Part shown: positions 1 to 8,435 of the stretch, piece by piece
How positions within the stretch are numbered: the stretch's first letter is position 1
Layout of the letters: each line of letters begins with the position of its first letter
Source of the DNA: Cryptosporangium arvum DSM 44712
GTDB lineage: Bacteria > Actinomycetota > Actinomycetes > Mycobacteriales > Cryptosporangiaceae
Length of the DNA: 64,000 nt
NCBI RefSeq assembly: GCF_000585375.1
Contig: NZ_KK073874.1
Location: 7,098,894 to 7,162,893 of the forward strand
Reading direction: 5' to 3'
Program-made: the position numbers and the translations under genes
Notes under the pieces: generated by a model
What the model was told of the DNA's origin: nothing
The model's database searches: none
What the model saw: only the letters and a program-made list of their open reading frames with translations

Positions 1-1055
1 AGGTCGACGAGCATCACGTGCTCGGCGCGCTCCTTCGGGTCGGCGATCAGCTCGGCGGCCAGCCGCACGTCCTCCTCGGGTGTGGCACCCCTCCAGCGCG
101 TCCCGGCGATCGGGTGCAGCAGCGCCCGGCCGTCGGTGACCTTGACGTGCGCCTCCGGCGACGACCCGACGATGTCGAACCCGTCGAAGCGCAGCAGGTA
201 CATGTACGGGCTCGGGTTCGTCGTGCGCAGCACCCGGTAGACGTCGAGCGGGTCGGCCTCGGTGGCCACCTCGAACCGCTGGCTCGGCACGATCTGGAAG
301 CACTCGCCGGCCCGGATCGCCTCCTTGGCGACCTCCACGGCCTTCGGGAACTCGCCCTCCGGCGTCCGGCTGCGGAACGAGCCCGGGCCGAGCCGGGTCA
401 TCGTCGCGACACCGGGCGGTGTCGGCCGGGACAGCGCGGTGGTCATCGACTCCAGCCGGCCGACCGCCCGGTAGTAGGCCTCCGAGACCGCTTCCGGCGA
501 CGCACCGGCGGGCACGATCGCGTTGGCGATCAGCAGCAGCGAGCCGTCGGTGTGGTCGAGCACGGCCAGGTCGGTGGCGAGCATCATGCCCAGTTCGGGC
601 AGCTCCAGGTCGTCGATACCGTTGCTCGGCAGTTTCTCGATCCGGCGGACGATGTCGTACGCCAGGTAACCGACCATCCCCCCGGTGAGCGTGGGCAGCC
701 CGGGCAGCACCGGCGACTCCAACGCCGAGACGACCTCGCCGAGCACGGCCAGCGGATCCCCGGAGACGGGCACTCCCGGCGGCGGGTCGCCCAGCCAGTG
801 GGCGGAACCGTCCCGGCTGGTCAGGGTGGCCACGCTGCGCACGCCGACGAACGAGTAGCGCGACCAGACGCCGCCGTGCTCGGCCGACTCGAGCAGGAAC
901 GTGCCCGGTCCTCCGGCCAGCTTGCGGTAGAGCCCGACGGGGGTCTCGCCGTCGGCGAGCAGACGTCGGGTCACCGGGACGACCCGCCGGTCGCGGACCA
1001 GGCGGGCGAACTCGTCGCGGTCGGGGCTGAACGTGCCGTCGGTGCCAGTAGTCAC
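1..1055 (-). CDS. trpE: Anthranilate synthase component I, C-terminus cut by window edge
   Basis: First committed step of tryptophan synthesis: chorismate plus ammonia or glutamine to anthranilate, working with the TrpG amidotransferase. I translated the minus strand by hand: GTG at 1055 gives MTTGTDGTFSPDRDEF, then the N-terminal feedback-site segment FLLESAEHGGVWSRYSFVG, and the chorismate-binding segments FQIVPSQRFE, NPSPYMYLL, GSSPEA and PIAGTRWRG, up to AEHVMLVDL at the edge. 351 codons are visible; the family is about 500 residues, so the catalytic C-terminus lies to the left. An ATG 9 nt upstream of the GTG runs into a stop after three codons, which fixes the GTG start. A CACAAT hexamer sits 6 nt before it, so the mRNA may be leaderless. 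Only 52 nt separate it from the divergent phosphatase gene, leaving no room for a trp leader-peptide attenuator. Confidence 0.95.
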   Translation of the reverse strand, partial: MTTGTDGTFSPDRDEFARLVRDRRVVPVTRRLLADGETPVGLYRKLAGGPGTFLLESAEHGGVWSRYSFVGVRSVATLTSRDGSAHWLGDPPPGVPVSGDPLAVLGEVVSALESPVLPGLPTLTGGMVGYLAYDIVRRIEKLPSNGIDDLELPELGMMLATDLAVLDHTDGSLLLIANAIVPAGASPEAVSEAYYRAVGRLESMTTALSRPTPPGVATMTRLGPGSFRSRTPEGEFPKAVEVAKEAIRAGECFQIVPSQRFEVATEADPLDVYRVLRTTNPSPYMYLLRFDGFDIVGSSPEAHVKVTDGRALLHPIAGTRWRGATPEEDVRLAAELIADPKERAEHVMLVD

Positions 1056-1061
1056 GAACCC

Positions 1062-1067
1062 ATTGTG
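1062..1067 (-). promoter_or_regulatory. Possible -10 box for leaderless trpE transcript
   Basis: CACAAT on the minus strand lies exactly 6 nt before the GTG start of trpE, the same geometry seen at several other starts here. It lacks the consensus first T, so this is a weak call. Confidence 0.35.
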
Positions 1068-1107
1068 GCCGACGGGAGAATTCGCGGCAGCCGGGTAACC
1101 CAGGGGC

Positions 1108-2307
1108 ATGGGCGACCTCGGTGAGGAAATGTTCGACGGTCTGCTGCACGGTTCCCATCGCTGCCATCCCGAGGATCTGATCGATCTGGTGGCCACTCAC
1201 GCCACCCCGGTCGGGCTGCACGATCCGCAGCTCTACCTGGCCGATCTGCAGCAGGTGAACCTGGTGCGGGTGCCGCGTGGCCGGGTGGGGACGCCGGTGC
1301 GGCCGGTCGAACGGATCCCGATCGACACCACGTCGGTCGGCCGGGTGTTCCGCCGGACCGGGGTCCAGTACGTGCCGGCCGGGGGCGACCGGACCCACGT
1401 GTGGCTCCCGCTGCTGGAAGGCGCCGAGCGGCTCGGCGTGTTGCGGCTGACGGTCGAGGGACGCGACCGCGACCACGTCGACCCGGTGATCAAGCGACGG
1501 GCCCGCCGGCTCGCCTCGCTGGTCGGGCTCCTGGTCGTGACGAAGCGGGCCTACAGCGACACGCTCGTGGGGCTCACCCGGCACAACGACATGACGCTCT
1601 CGGCCGAGATGCAGTGGGGGCTGCTGCCGCCGCTGACGTTCGCGACCGACCGGATCGTGGTCGCCGGTGCGCTCGAGCCGGCGTACAAGGTGGCCGGCGA
1701 CACGTTCGACTACGGCGTCATCGACGACGGCGTGCACCTGGCGTTGTTCGACGCGGCCGGGCACGACCTGAACTCGGCCGTGGTCGTCGGCCTGGCCGCG
1801 GCGGCGTACCGGCAGGGCCGCCGCCAGAGCCTCGGCCTGCGTGAGCTCGGGGACGCGATCGACGAGAAGGTCGCCGCCCGGTTCGGGCCGCCGGAGCTGG
1901 TCACCGGCGTCCTCGCGCACTTCGACGCCGGGTCCGGGAAACTCGAATGGGTGCTGCGGGGGCACCCGCCGCCCGTGCTGATCCGGGACGGCAAATGGGT
2001 GAAGACGCTCTGGCTCAAACCCGGCCTTCCGATGGGGATCGGGTTGCGCCGCCCGACCGAGCTGGGCTCCGTCCAGCTCGAACCGGGCGACCGGCTGCTG
2101 TTCTACACCGACGGGGTCACCGAGGCCCGCGACGCCGACGGCAACGAGTTCGGGCTGGACCGCCTGGTTGACTTCGTGATCAAGCGGGAGGCCGACGCGC
2201 TACCGGCGACCGAGGCGCTGCGCCGGCTGATCCGGTCGATCCTCGATCACCAGCACGGCCACCTCCAGGACGACGCGACCGTGCTACTCGTCGAGTGGGG
2301 CGGTTAG
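1108..2307 (+). CDS. SpoIIE/RsbU-type PP2C serine phosphatase with N-terminal GAF-like region
   Basis: 399 residues. The C-terminal half (about 175-399) is a PP2C-like SpoIIE domain: the segment [11 protein letters not shown] holds the first metal-binding Asp, ALFDAAGHD the second, and [15 protein letters not shown] plus [10 protein letters not shown] the last ones. Such phosphatases usually dephosphorylate anti-anti-sigma factors (RsbV/SpoIIAA type) in partner-switching control of sigma factors. Residues about 1-160 look like a sensory GAF-type domain, inferred from length and position only. No anti-sigma kinase or STAS gene is nearby, so the partner is elsewhere. The 3' end overlaps the convergent hisI by 24 nt. 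It sits between hisI and trpE. Confidence 0.85.
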   Translation: MGDLGEEMFDGLLHGSHRCHPEDLIDLVATHATPVGLHDPQLYLADLQQVNLVRVPRGRVGTPVRPVERIPIDTTSVGRVFRRTGVQYVPAGGDRTHVWLPLLEGAERLGVLRLTVEGRDRDHVDPVIKRRARRLASLVGLLVVTKRAYSDTLVGLTRHNDMTLSAEMQWGLLPPLTFATDRIVVAGALEPAYKVAGDTFDYGVIDDGVHLALFDAAGHDLNSAVVVGLAAAAYRQGRRQSLGLRELGDAIDEKVAARFGPPELVTGVLAHFDAGSGKLEWVLRGHPPPVLIRDGKWVKTLWLKPGLPMGIGLRRPTELGSVQLEPGDRLLFYTDGVTEARDADGNEFGLDRLVDFVIKREADALPATEALRRLIRSILDHQHGHLQDDATVLLVEWGG

Positions 2308-2640
2308 CAGCTTCGTGGCGTCGAAACACGTCCGGTCGCCGGTGTGGCAGGCCGCGCCTTCCTGATCGACGGTGACGAGCAGCGTGTCGCCGTCGCAGTC
2401 CAGGGCCACGGCCTTGACCCACTGGCGGTGACCGGACGTCTCGCCCTTGACCCAGTACTCCTTCCGGCTGCGCGACCAGTAGGTCGCCCGGCCGGTGGTG
2501 AGCGTGCGGTGCAGCGCCTCGTCGTCCATCCAGCCGACCATCAGCACCTCGCCGGTGTCGTGCTGCTGGACCACCGCGGTGACCAGGCCGGAGTCGTCAC
2601 GTTTGAGCTGGGCGGCGATTGCCGGATCGAGAGCGGTCAC
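2284..2640 (-). CDS. hisI: Phosphoribosyl-AMP cyclohydrolase
   Basis: Opens the purine ring of phosphoribosyl-AMP (third step of histidine synthesis); Zn and Mg dependent. 118 residues, normal for the stand-alone cyclohydrolase without a fused HisE domain. Diagnostic segments: [32 protein letters not shown], the metal-binding DCDGD and the Cys pair in [15 protein letters not shown] start overlaps the stop of the upstream merR-type gene by 4 nt (GTGA), so both are probably translated together. It lies apart from the main his operon, which ends at 6941, with an exporter cassette in between. The stop end overlaps the convergent phosphatase gene. Confidence 0.95.
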   Translation of the reverse strand: MTALDPAIAAQLKRDDSGLVTAVVQQHDTGEVLMVGWMDDEALHRTLTTGRATYWSRSRKEYWVKGETSGHRQWVKAVALDCDGDTLLVTVDQEGAACHTGDRTCFDATKLLTAPLDE

Positions 2641-3008
2641 GGTTCGATCTTAAGTCGCTGCTCGTAGACGGCGATCTTGTCGTCGATGACCGCGAGGTCG
2701 GCGGTGAGCTCGGCCACCCGGGCGGCGAGCGCGACCCGGTGGTCGCGCAGCAGGTCCAGCCGCTCGGCGTCGGCGCGACCGGACTTCACCAGCTCCGCGT
2801 AGCGCAGCATCCCTGCGATCGGCATCCCGGTCGCCCGCAGCCGCGTCAGCAGTACCAGCCAGTCGACCTGACCGGACGTGTAGCGCCGGTGCCCGGCGGC
2901 GTCCCGCTCCACGCCCCAGATCAGCCCGACGCGCTCGTAGTACCGGAGGGTGTGGGCGGTCAGCCCGGTCTTGTCGGCGGTGTCCGCGACCGTGAGCCCT
3001 GGCGTCAT
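2637..3008 (-). CDS. MerR-family transcriptional regulator
   Basis: 123 residues from the ATG at 3008; an upstream in-frame start at 3038 would add ten Arg/Gly-rich residues and is less likely because AGGGAG lies a normal distance before 3008. N-terminal winged helix shows the family signature [16 protein letters not shown] and [12 protein letters not shown], followed by a C-terminal dimerising coiled coil (about 75-120). No Cys ligands, so a metal-sensing role is unlikely; small-molecule or general sensing of the YyaN/soluble-ligand subgroup fits better. Divergent from the ABC exporter gene at 3088, with a 12-bp palindrome in the shared 79-nt promoter gap, so it may control the exporter. It is co-transcribed with hisI, an unusual pairing. 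Confidence 0.88.
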   Translation of the reverse strand: MTPGLTVADTADKTGLTAHTLRYYERVGLIWGVERDAAGHRRYTSGQVDWLVLLTRLRATGMPIAGMLRYAELVKSGRADAERLDLLRDHRVALAARVAELTADLAVIDDKIAVYEQRLKIEP

Positions 3009-3052
3009 GCGATCAAGTCTCCCTCTTCCGCGAGCCACGGATTTCCACTACC

Positions 3053-3064
3053 GTTGAATTCAAC
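3053..3064. promoter_or_regulatory. 12-bp palindrome, candidate operator
   Basis: GTTGAATTCAAC is a perfect 12-bp palindrome in the gap between the divergent merR-type gene (start 3008) and the exporter ATPase gene (start 3088). Position suggests an operator for the MerR or the TetR regulator of this cassette. No biochemical basis beyond symmetry and location. Confidence 0.5.
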
Positions 3065-3087
3065 AGCTGATGACTTCAGGAGGAGCC

Positions 3088-3810
3088 ATGGAACCGGCAA
3101 TAGTGGTCGACGATCTGGTCGTCGACCGCGGGAAGCGGCGGGTGCTGCACGGAATCGGTTTCCGGGCCGCGCCCGGCTCGGTCGTGGGCCTGCTCGGCCC
3201 GAGCGGCTGCGGCAAGACCACGCTCATGCGGTGCCTGGTGGGCGTCCAGAAAGTCCGGTCGGGCACGGTCACGGTGCTGGGCGAGCCGGCCGGCAGCGCC
3301 TCCCTCCGCCGCCGGGTCGGCTACGTCACCCAGGCGCCCTCCGTCTACACCGACCTCACGGTGCGGGAGAACGCCCGCTACTTCGCCACCGTCCTCGGCG
3401 TCCCGGTGGCCGAGGCCGACCGCGCGGTCCGGAACGTCGGGCTGGAGAGCCACGCCGGTCAGCTGGTCGGCGCGCTCTCCGGCGGTCAGCGCACCCGGGC
3501 CTCGCTCGCGTGCGCGCTGGTGGGCCGGCCCGAGGTCCTGGTGCTCGACGAGCCGACCGTCGGTCTCGACCCGGTGTTGCGCCACGAGCTCTGGCAGCAG
3601 TTCCACGAGCTGGCCGCGGCCGGTACCGCGCTCGTCGTCTCCAGCCACGTGATGGACGAGGCCGGCCGGTGCGACCGGCTGCTGCTGATGCGTGAGGGCC
3701 GTCTCGTCGCCGACGACACCCCGGACGCGCTCCGCGCCGAGACCGGCACCGACGACCTCGAGGAAGCGTTCCTCCGCCTGATCCGCTCCGCGTCGATGGA
3801 GGTGGCCTGA
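3088..3810 (+). CDS. ABC exporter ATP-binding subunit (ABC-2 type)
   Basis: 240 residues from the ATG at 3088, preceded by AGGAGG with a 4-nt spacer; this is chosen over an in-frame ATG at 3070. Walker A GPSGCGKTTL (about 38-47), signature LSGGQRT, Walker B VLVLDEPTVGLDP and the H-loop VSSHVMDEA are all intact, so it should hydrolyse ATP. Close to DrrA/YadG-like ATPases. The permease gene starts 1 nt after its stop, so together they form a half-size exporter. A TetR gene follows, the usual arrangement for a drug or lipid exporter responding to its substrate. Substrate unknown. Confidence 0.92.
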   Translation: MEPAIVVDDLVVDRGKRRVLHGIGFRAAPGSVVGLLGPSGCGKTTLMRCLVGVQKVRSGTVTVLGEPAGSASLRRRVGYVTQAPSVYTDLTVRENARYFATVLGVPVAEADRAVRNVGLESHAGQLVGALSGGQRTRASLACALVGRPEVLVLDEPTVGLDPVLRHELWQQFHELAAAGTALVVSSHVMDEAGRCDRLLLMREGRLVADDTPDALRAETGTDDLEEAFLRLIRSASMEVA

Positions 3811-3811
3811 G

Positions 3812-4546
3812 ATGTCCCCCCGCGTCACCGCGGCGACGGCCCGCCGGGTGCTCACCCAGCTGCTGCGTGACCGCCGCACGGTCGCGATGCTGCTCGTCGT
3901 CCCGAGCGTCCTGATGGTGCTGCTGCGCTACGTCTTCAACAGCGAAGCGCTGTTCGACCGCCTCGCTCCGGCGCTGCTCGGCGTCTTCCCGTTCATCATC
4001 ATGTTCCTGGTCACCAGCGTCGCGATGCTGCGGGAGCGCACCAGCGGCACGCTGGAGCGCCTGCTCACCACGCCACTGGGCAAGCTCGACCTGCTGCTCG
4101 GCTACGGGATCGCATTCGCGCTCGCGGCCGCCGTCCAGGCCACGGTGGCGTGCGCGACCGCGTACTGGCTGCTCGGGTTGGCGACGCGCGGCCAGGCCTG
4201 GCTGGTCGTCGTCATCGCGGTCGCCGACGCGGTGCTCGGCATGGCGCTCGGGCTGTGGGTCAGCGCGTTCGCCCGCACCGAGTTCCAGGCCGTGCAGTTC
4301 ATGCCGGCGTTCGTGCTGCCCCAGCTCCTGCTCTGCGGGTTGTTCGCACCGCGCGAGGCGATGGCCGGTTGGCTCGAAGCGATCAGTAACGTGCTACCGA
4401 TGAGTTATGCGGTGGACGCGCTCAACGAGGTCACCGCGCAGACCGACATCACCGGCGTGCTGGTGCGCGACATCGTCATCGTGAGCGGTGCGGCGCTCGC
4501 CGCGCTGGCGCTCGCGGCCGCGACCCTGCGGCGCCGCACAGAATAG
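3812..4546 (+). CDS. ABC-2 type transporter permease
   Basis: 244 residues, membrane partner of the ATPase at 3088-3810. About six hydrophobic segments are visible, beginning with TVAMLLVVPSVLMVLLRYVF, then LLGVFPFIIMFLVTSVAML, and the ABC-2 signature region LRERTSGTLERLLTTPLGKLDL between them, typical of DrrB/YhgE-type efflux permeases. Last segment runs through IVIVSGAALAALALAAATL. Starts immediately after the ATPase stop and is followed 12 nt later by the TetR gene, so the three read as one operon. Confidence 0.9.
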   Translation: MSPRVTAATARRVLTQLLRDRRTVAMLLVVPSVLMVLLRYVFNSEALFDRLAPALLGVFPFIIMFLVTSVAMLRERTSGTLERLLTTPLGKLDLLLGYGIAFALAAAVQATVACATAYWLLGLATRGQAWLVVVIAVADAVLGMALGLWVSAFARTEFQAVQFMPAFVLPQLLLCGLFAPREAMAGWLEAISNVLPMSYAVDALNEVTAQTDITGVLVRDIVIVSGAALAALALAAATLRRRTE

Positions 4547-4558
4547 GAACCGCACTGC

Positions 4559-5161
4559 ATGGCACGGACCGGACGACGACCGGGCGGCGGTTCGGGGACG
4601 CAGGAGGCGATCCTCGACGCCGCCCGCGCCGCGTTCAGCGAAGCCGGTTACGACGGAGCGACGATCCGGGGCATCGCCGGCAAGGCCGCGGTCGACCCCG
4701 CGCTCGTGCACCACTACTACGGCACGAAGGAGCAGCTCTTCGTCGCGGCGATGGAGCTCCCGTTCGATCCGAGCGCGGTGCTCCCGGCGCTCCTCGAGCC
4801 CGGCCTGGACGGCATCGGCGAGCGGATCGTCCGGCTGATGGTGACGCTCTGGGACTCCGCCGGCGACTACAACCCGTTCGCCGCGCTGCTGCGTAGCGCG
4901 ATGACCCAGGAGAAGGCGGCCACGATGTTCCGCGAGTTCGCCACCCGGGCGATCTTCGCGAACGTGGTCAAGGCGATCGACGCCGACCGGCCCGAGCTCC
5001 GCACCGGCCTGGTGGCATCCCAGATGGCCGGCCTGATCATGACCCGGTACCTGCTCAAGCTGCCCGCGATGGTGCAGGCCACTCCGGACGAACTCGTCGC
5101 CGGCATCGGCCCGACGCTGCAGCGCTACTTGACCGATCCGCTGGACCTGCCGAGCGGCTAG
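4559..5161 (+). CDS. TetR-family transcriptional regulator
   Basis: 200 residues. N-terminal helix-turn-helix (about 14-60) with AILDAARAAFSEAGYDGATI, GIAGKAAVDPALVHHYYGTKEQLF, the classic TetR DNA-reading region. The C-terminal ligand domain resembles TetR_C_17-type domains of actinobacterial regulators (MAGLIMTRYLLKLPAM). Last gene of the exporter operon, so probably a ligand-responsive repressor of the ATPase/permease pair. Together with the divergent MerR gene the cassette has two regulators. Confidence 0.92.
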   Translation: MARTGRRPGGGSGTQEAILDAARAAFSEAGYDGATIRGIAGKAAVDPALVHHYYGTKEQLFVAAMELPFDPSAVLPALLEPGLDGIGERIVRLMVTLWDSAGDYNPFAALLRSAMTQEKAATMFREFATRAIFANVVKAIDADRPELRTGLVASQMAGLIMTRYLLKLPAMVQATPDELVAGIGPTLQRYLTDPLDLPSG

Positions 5162-5169
5162 TGCGGGTC

Positions 5170-5175
5170 TAGGCT
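5170..5175 (+). promoter_or_regulatory. -10 box for leaderless TIGR03085 gene
   Basis: TAGGCT ends 6 nt before the ATG at 5182, with no Shine-Dalgarno in between. This TANNNT-N6-start geometry is typical of leaderless actinobacterial transcripts. It implies that this gene has its own promoter directly after the TetR stop. Confidence 0.55.
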
Positions 5176-5181
5176 GCGGGC

Positions 5182-5814
5182 ATGCCGACGATCGCCCAGT
5201 CCGAGCGCGCCGCCCTCGCCGACCTGTTCGAGGCCCTGGGCCCGGACGCCCCGACGCTCTGCGCCGGTTGGACCACCGCCGACCTGGCCGCTCACCTGGT
5301 CGTCCGGGAGCGACGCCCGGACAGCCTGCCGGGCGTCCGCCTCGCCGCGTTCGCCGGGTACACCGACCGCGTCCGGCTGAGCGCGCTGCGCGGGCGCGGC
5401 TTCGAGCGGCTGGTCCGGGAGCTCCGTTCCGGCCCGCCGCGGCTGAGCCCGTTCGGGCTCCCCGGGGTCGACGGGATCGCGAACACCGCGGAGATGTTCA
5501 TCCACCACGAGGACGTCCGGCGGGCGCAGGACGGGTGGGAGCCGCGTCCGCTGGACCCGGCCGTCCAGAAAGAACTCTGGGGGACGCTGCGCGCGGCCAA
5601 GGTGCTGCTGCGATCCGCACCGGCCGGCGTGCGATTGGTGTCACCGGGCCACGGCGAGCGGATCGCCAAGGCGGGTGAGCCGATGCTGCGGGTGGCGGGC
5701 GAACCGGCCGAGCTGGTGCTGTTCTGTTTCGGCCGCCAGGAGCACGCCCGGGTGACGATCGAGGGTGACGAGGACGCGATCGCCCGGCTGCGCGGCAGCG
5801 ACCTGGGGGTGTGA
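5182..5814 (+). CDS. TIGR03085-family (DinB/maleylpyruvate-isomerase-like) protein
   Basis: 210 residues. It opens with ERAALADLFEALGPDAPTLCAGWTTADLAAHLVVRERRPD, the N-terminal helix and His-containing segment of the actinobacterial DinB-like/MDMPI superfamily; a second conserved segment NTAEMFIHHEDVRRAQ supplies further His/Asp ligands, so a divalent metal or thiol-dependent chemistry is plausible. Real function unknown. In many actinobacteria this family sits beside hisI/hisF and trpE, so its position here supports an ancestral his-trp neighbourhood. A TAGGCT box 6 nt upstream suggests leaderless expression. Confidence 0.8.
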   Translation: MPTIAQSERAALADLFEALGPDAPTLCAGWTTADLAAHLVVRERRPDSLPGVRLAAFAGYTDRVRLSALRGRGFERLVRELRSGPPRLSPFGLPGVDGIANTAEMFIHHEDVRRAQDGWEPRPLDPAVQKELWGTLRAAKVLLRSAPAGVRLVSPGHGERIAKAGEPMLRVAGEPAELVLFCFGRQEHARVTIEGDEDAIARLRGSDLGV

Positions 5815-6020
5815 CCGCCACCGGAAAACACGAGTCACCGGAATAGCCCCTGGTAACGTGCGTTTCCGGTGCCGGCGATCCGGGGGTTCGCCGGAGCCGC
5901 CGCTGGGCCCCGTTTTCCCGGACGATACCGTCGCCCCGCGGTTACCCGAGGTTGCCGTCGGCGCGGGGATCAACCGCCGGCCGGCGCCTCGCGGTCCGTC
6001 ATGAGGAGAGGACCTTTCAG

Positions 6021-6899
6021 ATGCAACCCGGTGACCGTTCGCGGACGTCCCTTGCCGGGTCCGACCCGTCGGGCCAGTCGGCCGAGGAGGTCGTCGACAA
6101 CCTCTGGGCGGCCCTACAACGGAGCAAAGGACAGGAGTCTCGAGTGCCAGACGTCGACACGAGCGACCGGCCGGGTGACAGCACCCGCAGCACGCCGCCG
6201 GTGACGCCGGCTCAGCGCGGTCCCGGAGCGCCGGGCAGCAGTGCGTCCCCGTCGTCCTCCCCCGGCAGCTCGTCGAGCGGATCGTCGACCACGCCGGCCG
6301 GCGGCACCAGCACGCCGAGCCCGAACCCGACGTTCGGTTCCGGTTCGCCGGCCACGGGCACCCCGGGCCCGGGGTCGGCCGGGGCCGGCAGCCCCGGAAC
6401 CGGATCGCCGGCCGGAGCGGGCGGTCCCGGCGCGGGATCGACGTCCGGAGCGGGCGGTCCCGGTGTCGGTGCGCCCGGGGCCGGTGCGCCCGGGGCCGGT
6501 ACCTCCGGTGCGGGATCGACGTCCGGGGACGGCACCGCGGGCCTGGTGCCCGCCGGTCGTCCCGCCGGCGCCGGCGGAGCCCGCCCGGGCCTCAACGGCG
6601 GACGTGACGCCGGTGGCGCAGCCGCCCGCCCGGACGTCCAGCCGCTGCTGGAGGCCGAGTACGCGGCGACCGTGCGCGAACGGTGGTTCGGGGTGCAGTC
6701 GGCGTTCGTCGACGACCCGGAGAGCGCGGTGCGTGAGGCCAGCGTCGTGCTGGAGGACTCGATCGGCGAGATCGGGCGCGGCCTGGAGCGGCTGCGCCGA
6801 TCGGTGACCGACGCCGCCGAGGCGGCCGACGGCACCGAGGACCTCCGCGTCGCCCTCCTCCGCCACCGCGAAGTGATCGGCCGGCTGCTGCAGCTCTGA
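6021..6899 (+). CDS. Low-complexity protein with conserved helical C-terminus, unknown function
   Basis: 292 residues from the ATG at 6021, which has GAGGAGAGGACC before it; an upstream in-frame start at 5952 is less likely. Three parts: residues 1-50 with a helical stretch SAEEVVDNLWAALQRSKGQ; about 60-205 a Gly/Pro/Ser/Ala-rich linker with degenerate repeats such as GAGGPGAGSTS and GAPGAG; about 210-292 a charged helical domain (EAEYAATVRERWFGVQSAF, then EDSIGEIGRGLERLRRSV). The C-terminal part resembles a small domain in unannotated actinobacterial proteins near hisF, known to me only as hypothetical. No signal peptide or membrane segment. It ends at a strong bidirectional terminator shared with hisF. 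Confidence 0.7.
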   Translation: MQPGDRSRTSLAGSDPSGQSAEEVVDNLWAALQRSKGQESRVPDVDTSDRPGDSTRSTPPVTPAQRGPGAPGSSASPSSSPGSSSSGSSTTPAGGTSTPSPNPTFGSGSPATGTPGPGSAGAGSPGTGSPAGAGGPGAGSTSGAGGPGVGAPGAGAPGAGTSGAGSTSGDGTAGLVPAGRPAGAGGARPGLNGGRDAGGAAARPDVQPLLEAEYAATVRERWFGVQSAFVDDPESAVREASVVLEDSIGEIGRGLERLRRSVTDAAEAADGTEDLRVALLRHREVIGRLLQL

Positions 6900-6902
6900 G
6901 CG

Positions 6903-6940
6903 CACGACGAAGCCCCCGCCGAGGCGGGGGCTTCGTCGTG
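6903..6940. terminator. Bidirectional terminator between low-complexity gene and hisF
   Basis: A 17-18 bp perfect stem (arms 6903-6920 and 6924-6940) with a GAG loop lies between two convergent genes: 3 nt after one stop and directly against the hisF stop codon at 6941. AAG/CTT tracts in the arms serve both strands. Confidence 0.85.
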
Positions 6941-7711
6941 TCAGCGCACCGGGGTGCCGTCCGCGCGGAGGGCGGCTTTCACCTCGCCGATCGTGAGTTC
7001 CCCGAAGTGGAAGACGCTCGCGGCGAGGACGGCGTCGGCCCCGGCGGCGATCGCGGGCGGGAAGTGCTCGAGGGCCCCGGCGCCGCCGGACGCGATCACC
7101 GGCACGTCGACGACCGCGCGCACCGCGGTGATCAGCGGCAGGTCGTACCCGTCCTTCGTCCCGTCGCCGTCCATCGAGTTCAGCAGGATCTCGCCGACGC
7201 CGTACTCCTGGCCGCGGGCCGCCCACTCGACCGCGTCGATCCCGGTGCCCCGCCGGCCCCCGTGCGTCGTCACCTCGAAGCCGCTCGGCGTGGGCGGGCC
7301 GTCGACCACCCGCCGGGCGTCCACCGACAGCACGACGCACTGCGAGCCGAACCGCTCGGCCGCTTCACGCAGGAGTTCCGGCCGGGCGATCGCCGCGGTG
7401 TTGATGCCGACCTTGTCGGCGCCGGCCCGCAGGAGCGCGTCGACGTCGTCGGTGGTGCGTACCCCGCCACCGACGGTCAGCGGGATGAAGACCGTCTCGG
7501 CCGTGCGCCGCACCACGTCGTAGGTGGTCTCCCGCCCGGACGAGGACGCGGTGATGTCGAGGAACGTCAGCTCGTCGGCCCCGGCCGCGTCGTAGGCCCT
7601 GGCCAGCTCGACCGGGTCACCGGCGTCACGCAGCCGGGTGAAGTTGACGCCCTTGACGACCCGGCCCTTGTCGACGTCCAGACACGGGATGACCCGGACC
7701 GCGACCGTCAT
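6941..7711 (-). CDS. hisF: Imidazole glycerol phosphate synthase, cyclase subunit
   Basis: 256 residues, standard length. With HisH it converts PRFAR and glutamine-derived ammonia to imidazole glycerol phosphate and AICAR. A (beta/alpha)8 barrel with the two catalytic Asp segments visible: [12 protein letters not shown] near the start and VLSVDARR mid-protein; phosphate-binding GGGVRTTDD and [11 protein letters not shown] are present. ATG start overlaps the priA stop by 4 nt. Last gene of the his operon and directly followed by a terminator. Confidence 0.98.
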   Translation of the reverse strand: MTVAVRVIPCLDVDKGRVVKGVNFTRLRDAGDPVELARAYDAAGADELTFLDITASSSGRETTYDVVRRTAETVFIPLTVGGGVRTTDDVDALLRAGADKVGINTAAIARPELLREAAERFGSQCVVLSVDARRVVDGPPTPSGFEVTTHGGRRGTGIDAVEWAARGQEYGVGEILLNSMDGDGTKDGYDLPLITAVRAVVDVPVIASGGAGALEHFPPAIAAGADAVLAASVFHFGELTIGEVKAALRADGTPVR

Positions 7712-8433
7712 TCCGCGACCGCCGACAGCGCCTCGGGCAGCGTGAACGCCCCGGCGTAGAGCGCCTTGCCGACGATCGCGCCCTCGACGCCGATCGGCAC
7801 CAGCGTCGCGAGCTCACGCAGGTCGTCCAGCGTGGACACCCCGCCGGACGCGATCACCGGCCGGTCGGTCGCCGCGCACACCGACTTCAGCAGCTCGACG
7901 TTCGGGCCGGTCAGCGTCCCGTCGCGGCGCACATCGGTGACGACGTAGCGCGCGCAGCCCTCGGCGTCGAGCCGGGCCAGCACCTCGAACAGCTCACCGC
8001 CGTCCTTCGTCCAGCCCCGCGCGGACAGCGTCGTGCCCCGGACGTCGAGGCCGACCGCGATCCGGTCGCCGTGCTCGGCGATGGCCTTGGCGCACCACTC
8101 GGGGTCCTCCAGCGCGGCGGTGCCGATGTTGACCCGCCGGCAGCCGGTGGCCAGCGCGGCACGCAGTGAGGCGTCGTCGCGGATGCCGCCGGAGAGCTCG
8201 ACCTGCACGTCGAGCGCCCGGACGACCTCGGCCAGCTGGGCGGCGTTGGAGCCACGGCCGAACGCCGCGTCGAGGTCGACGAGGTGGATCCACTCGGCAC
8301 CGTCGCGCTGCCAGGTGAGGGCGGCCTCCAGCGGGTCGCCGTACGACGTCTCGCTGCCGGCCTCCCCCTGCACCAGCCGGACGGCCTGGCCGTCGGCGAC
8401 GTCGACCGCGGGGAGCAGCTCGAGCCTGGTCAT
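7708..8433 (-). CDS. priA: Bifunctional phosphoribosyl isomerase A (HisA/TrpF)
   Basis: 241 residues, a (beta/alpha)8 barrel. In actinobacteria this enzyme isomerises both ProFAR (histidine) and phosphoribosylanthranilate (tryptophan), replacing TrpF. Catalytic Asp in [11 protein letters not shown] near residue 10, the loop [12 protein letters not shown] with the PriA-type Arg/Trp, and the second Asp in [15 protein letters not shown] are visible. The last two segments match PriA rather than plain HisA. The trpE at the window start makes the dual role fitting. It starts 2 nt after the small membrane protein gene and overlaps hisF by 4 nt. Confidence 0.95.
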   Translation of the reverse strand: MTRLELLPAVDVADGQAVRLVQGEAGSETSYGDPLEAALTWQRDGAEWIHLVDLDAAFGRGSNAAQLAEVVRALDVQVELSGGIRDDASLRAALATGCRRVNIGTAALEDPEWCAKAIAEHGDRIAVGLDVRGTTLSARGWTKDGGELFEVLARLDAEGCARYVVTDVRRDGTLTGPNVELLKSVCAATDRPVIASGGVSTLDDLRELATLVPIGVEGAIVGKALYAGAFTLPEALSAVAE

Positions 8434-8435
8434 AT

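Noticed and set aside
1056-1107. trp attenuator upstream of trpE
   Set aside because: Only 52 nt to the divergent gene, no Trp-codon ORF and no terminator.
18-1124. Plus-strand ORF of 368 codons at the left edge
   Set aside because: Shadow of trpE on the minus strand, which reads as a well-conserved anthranilate synthase.
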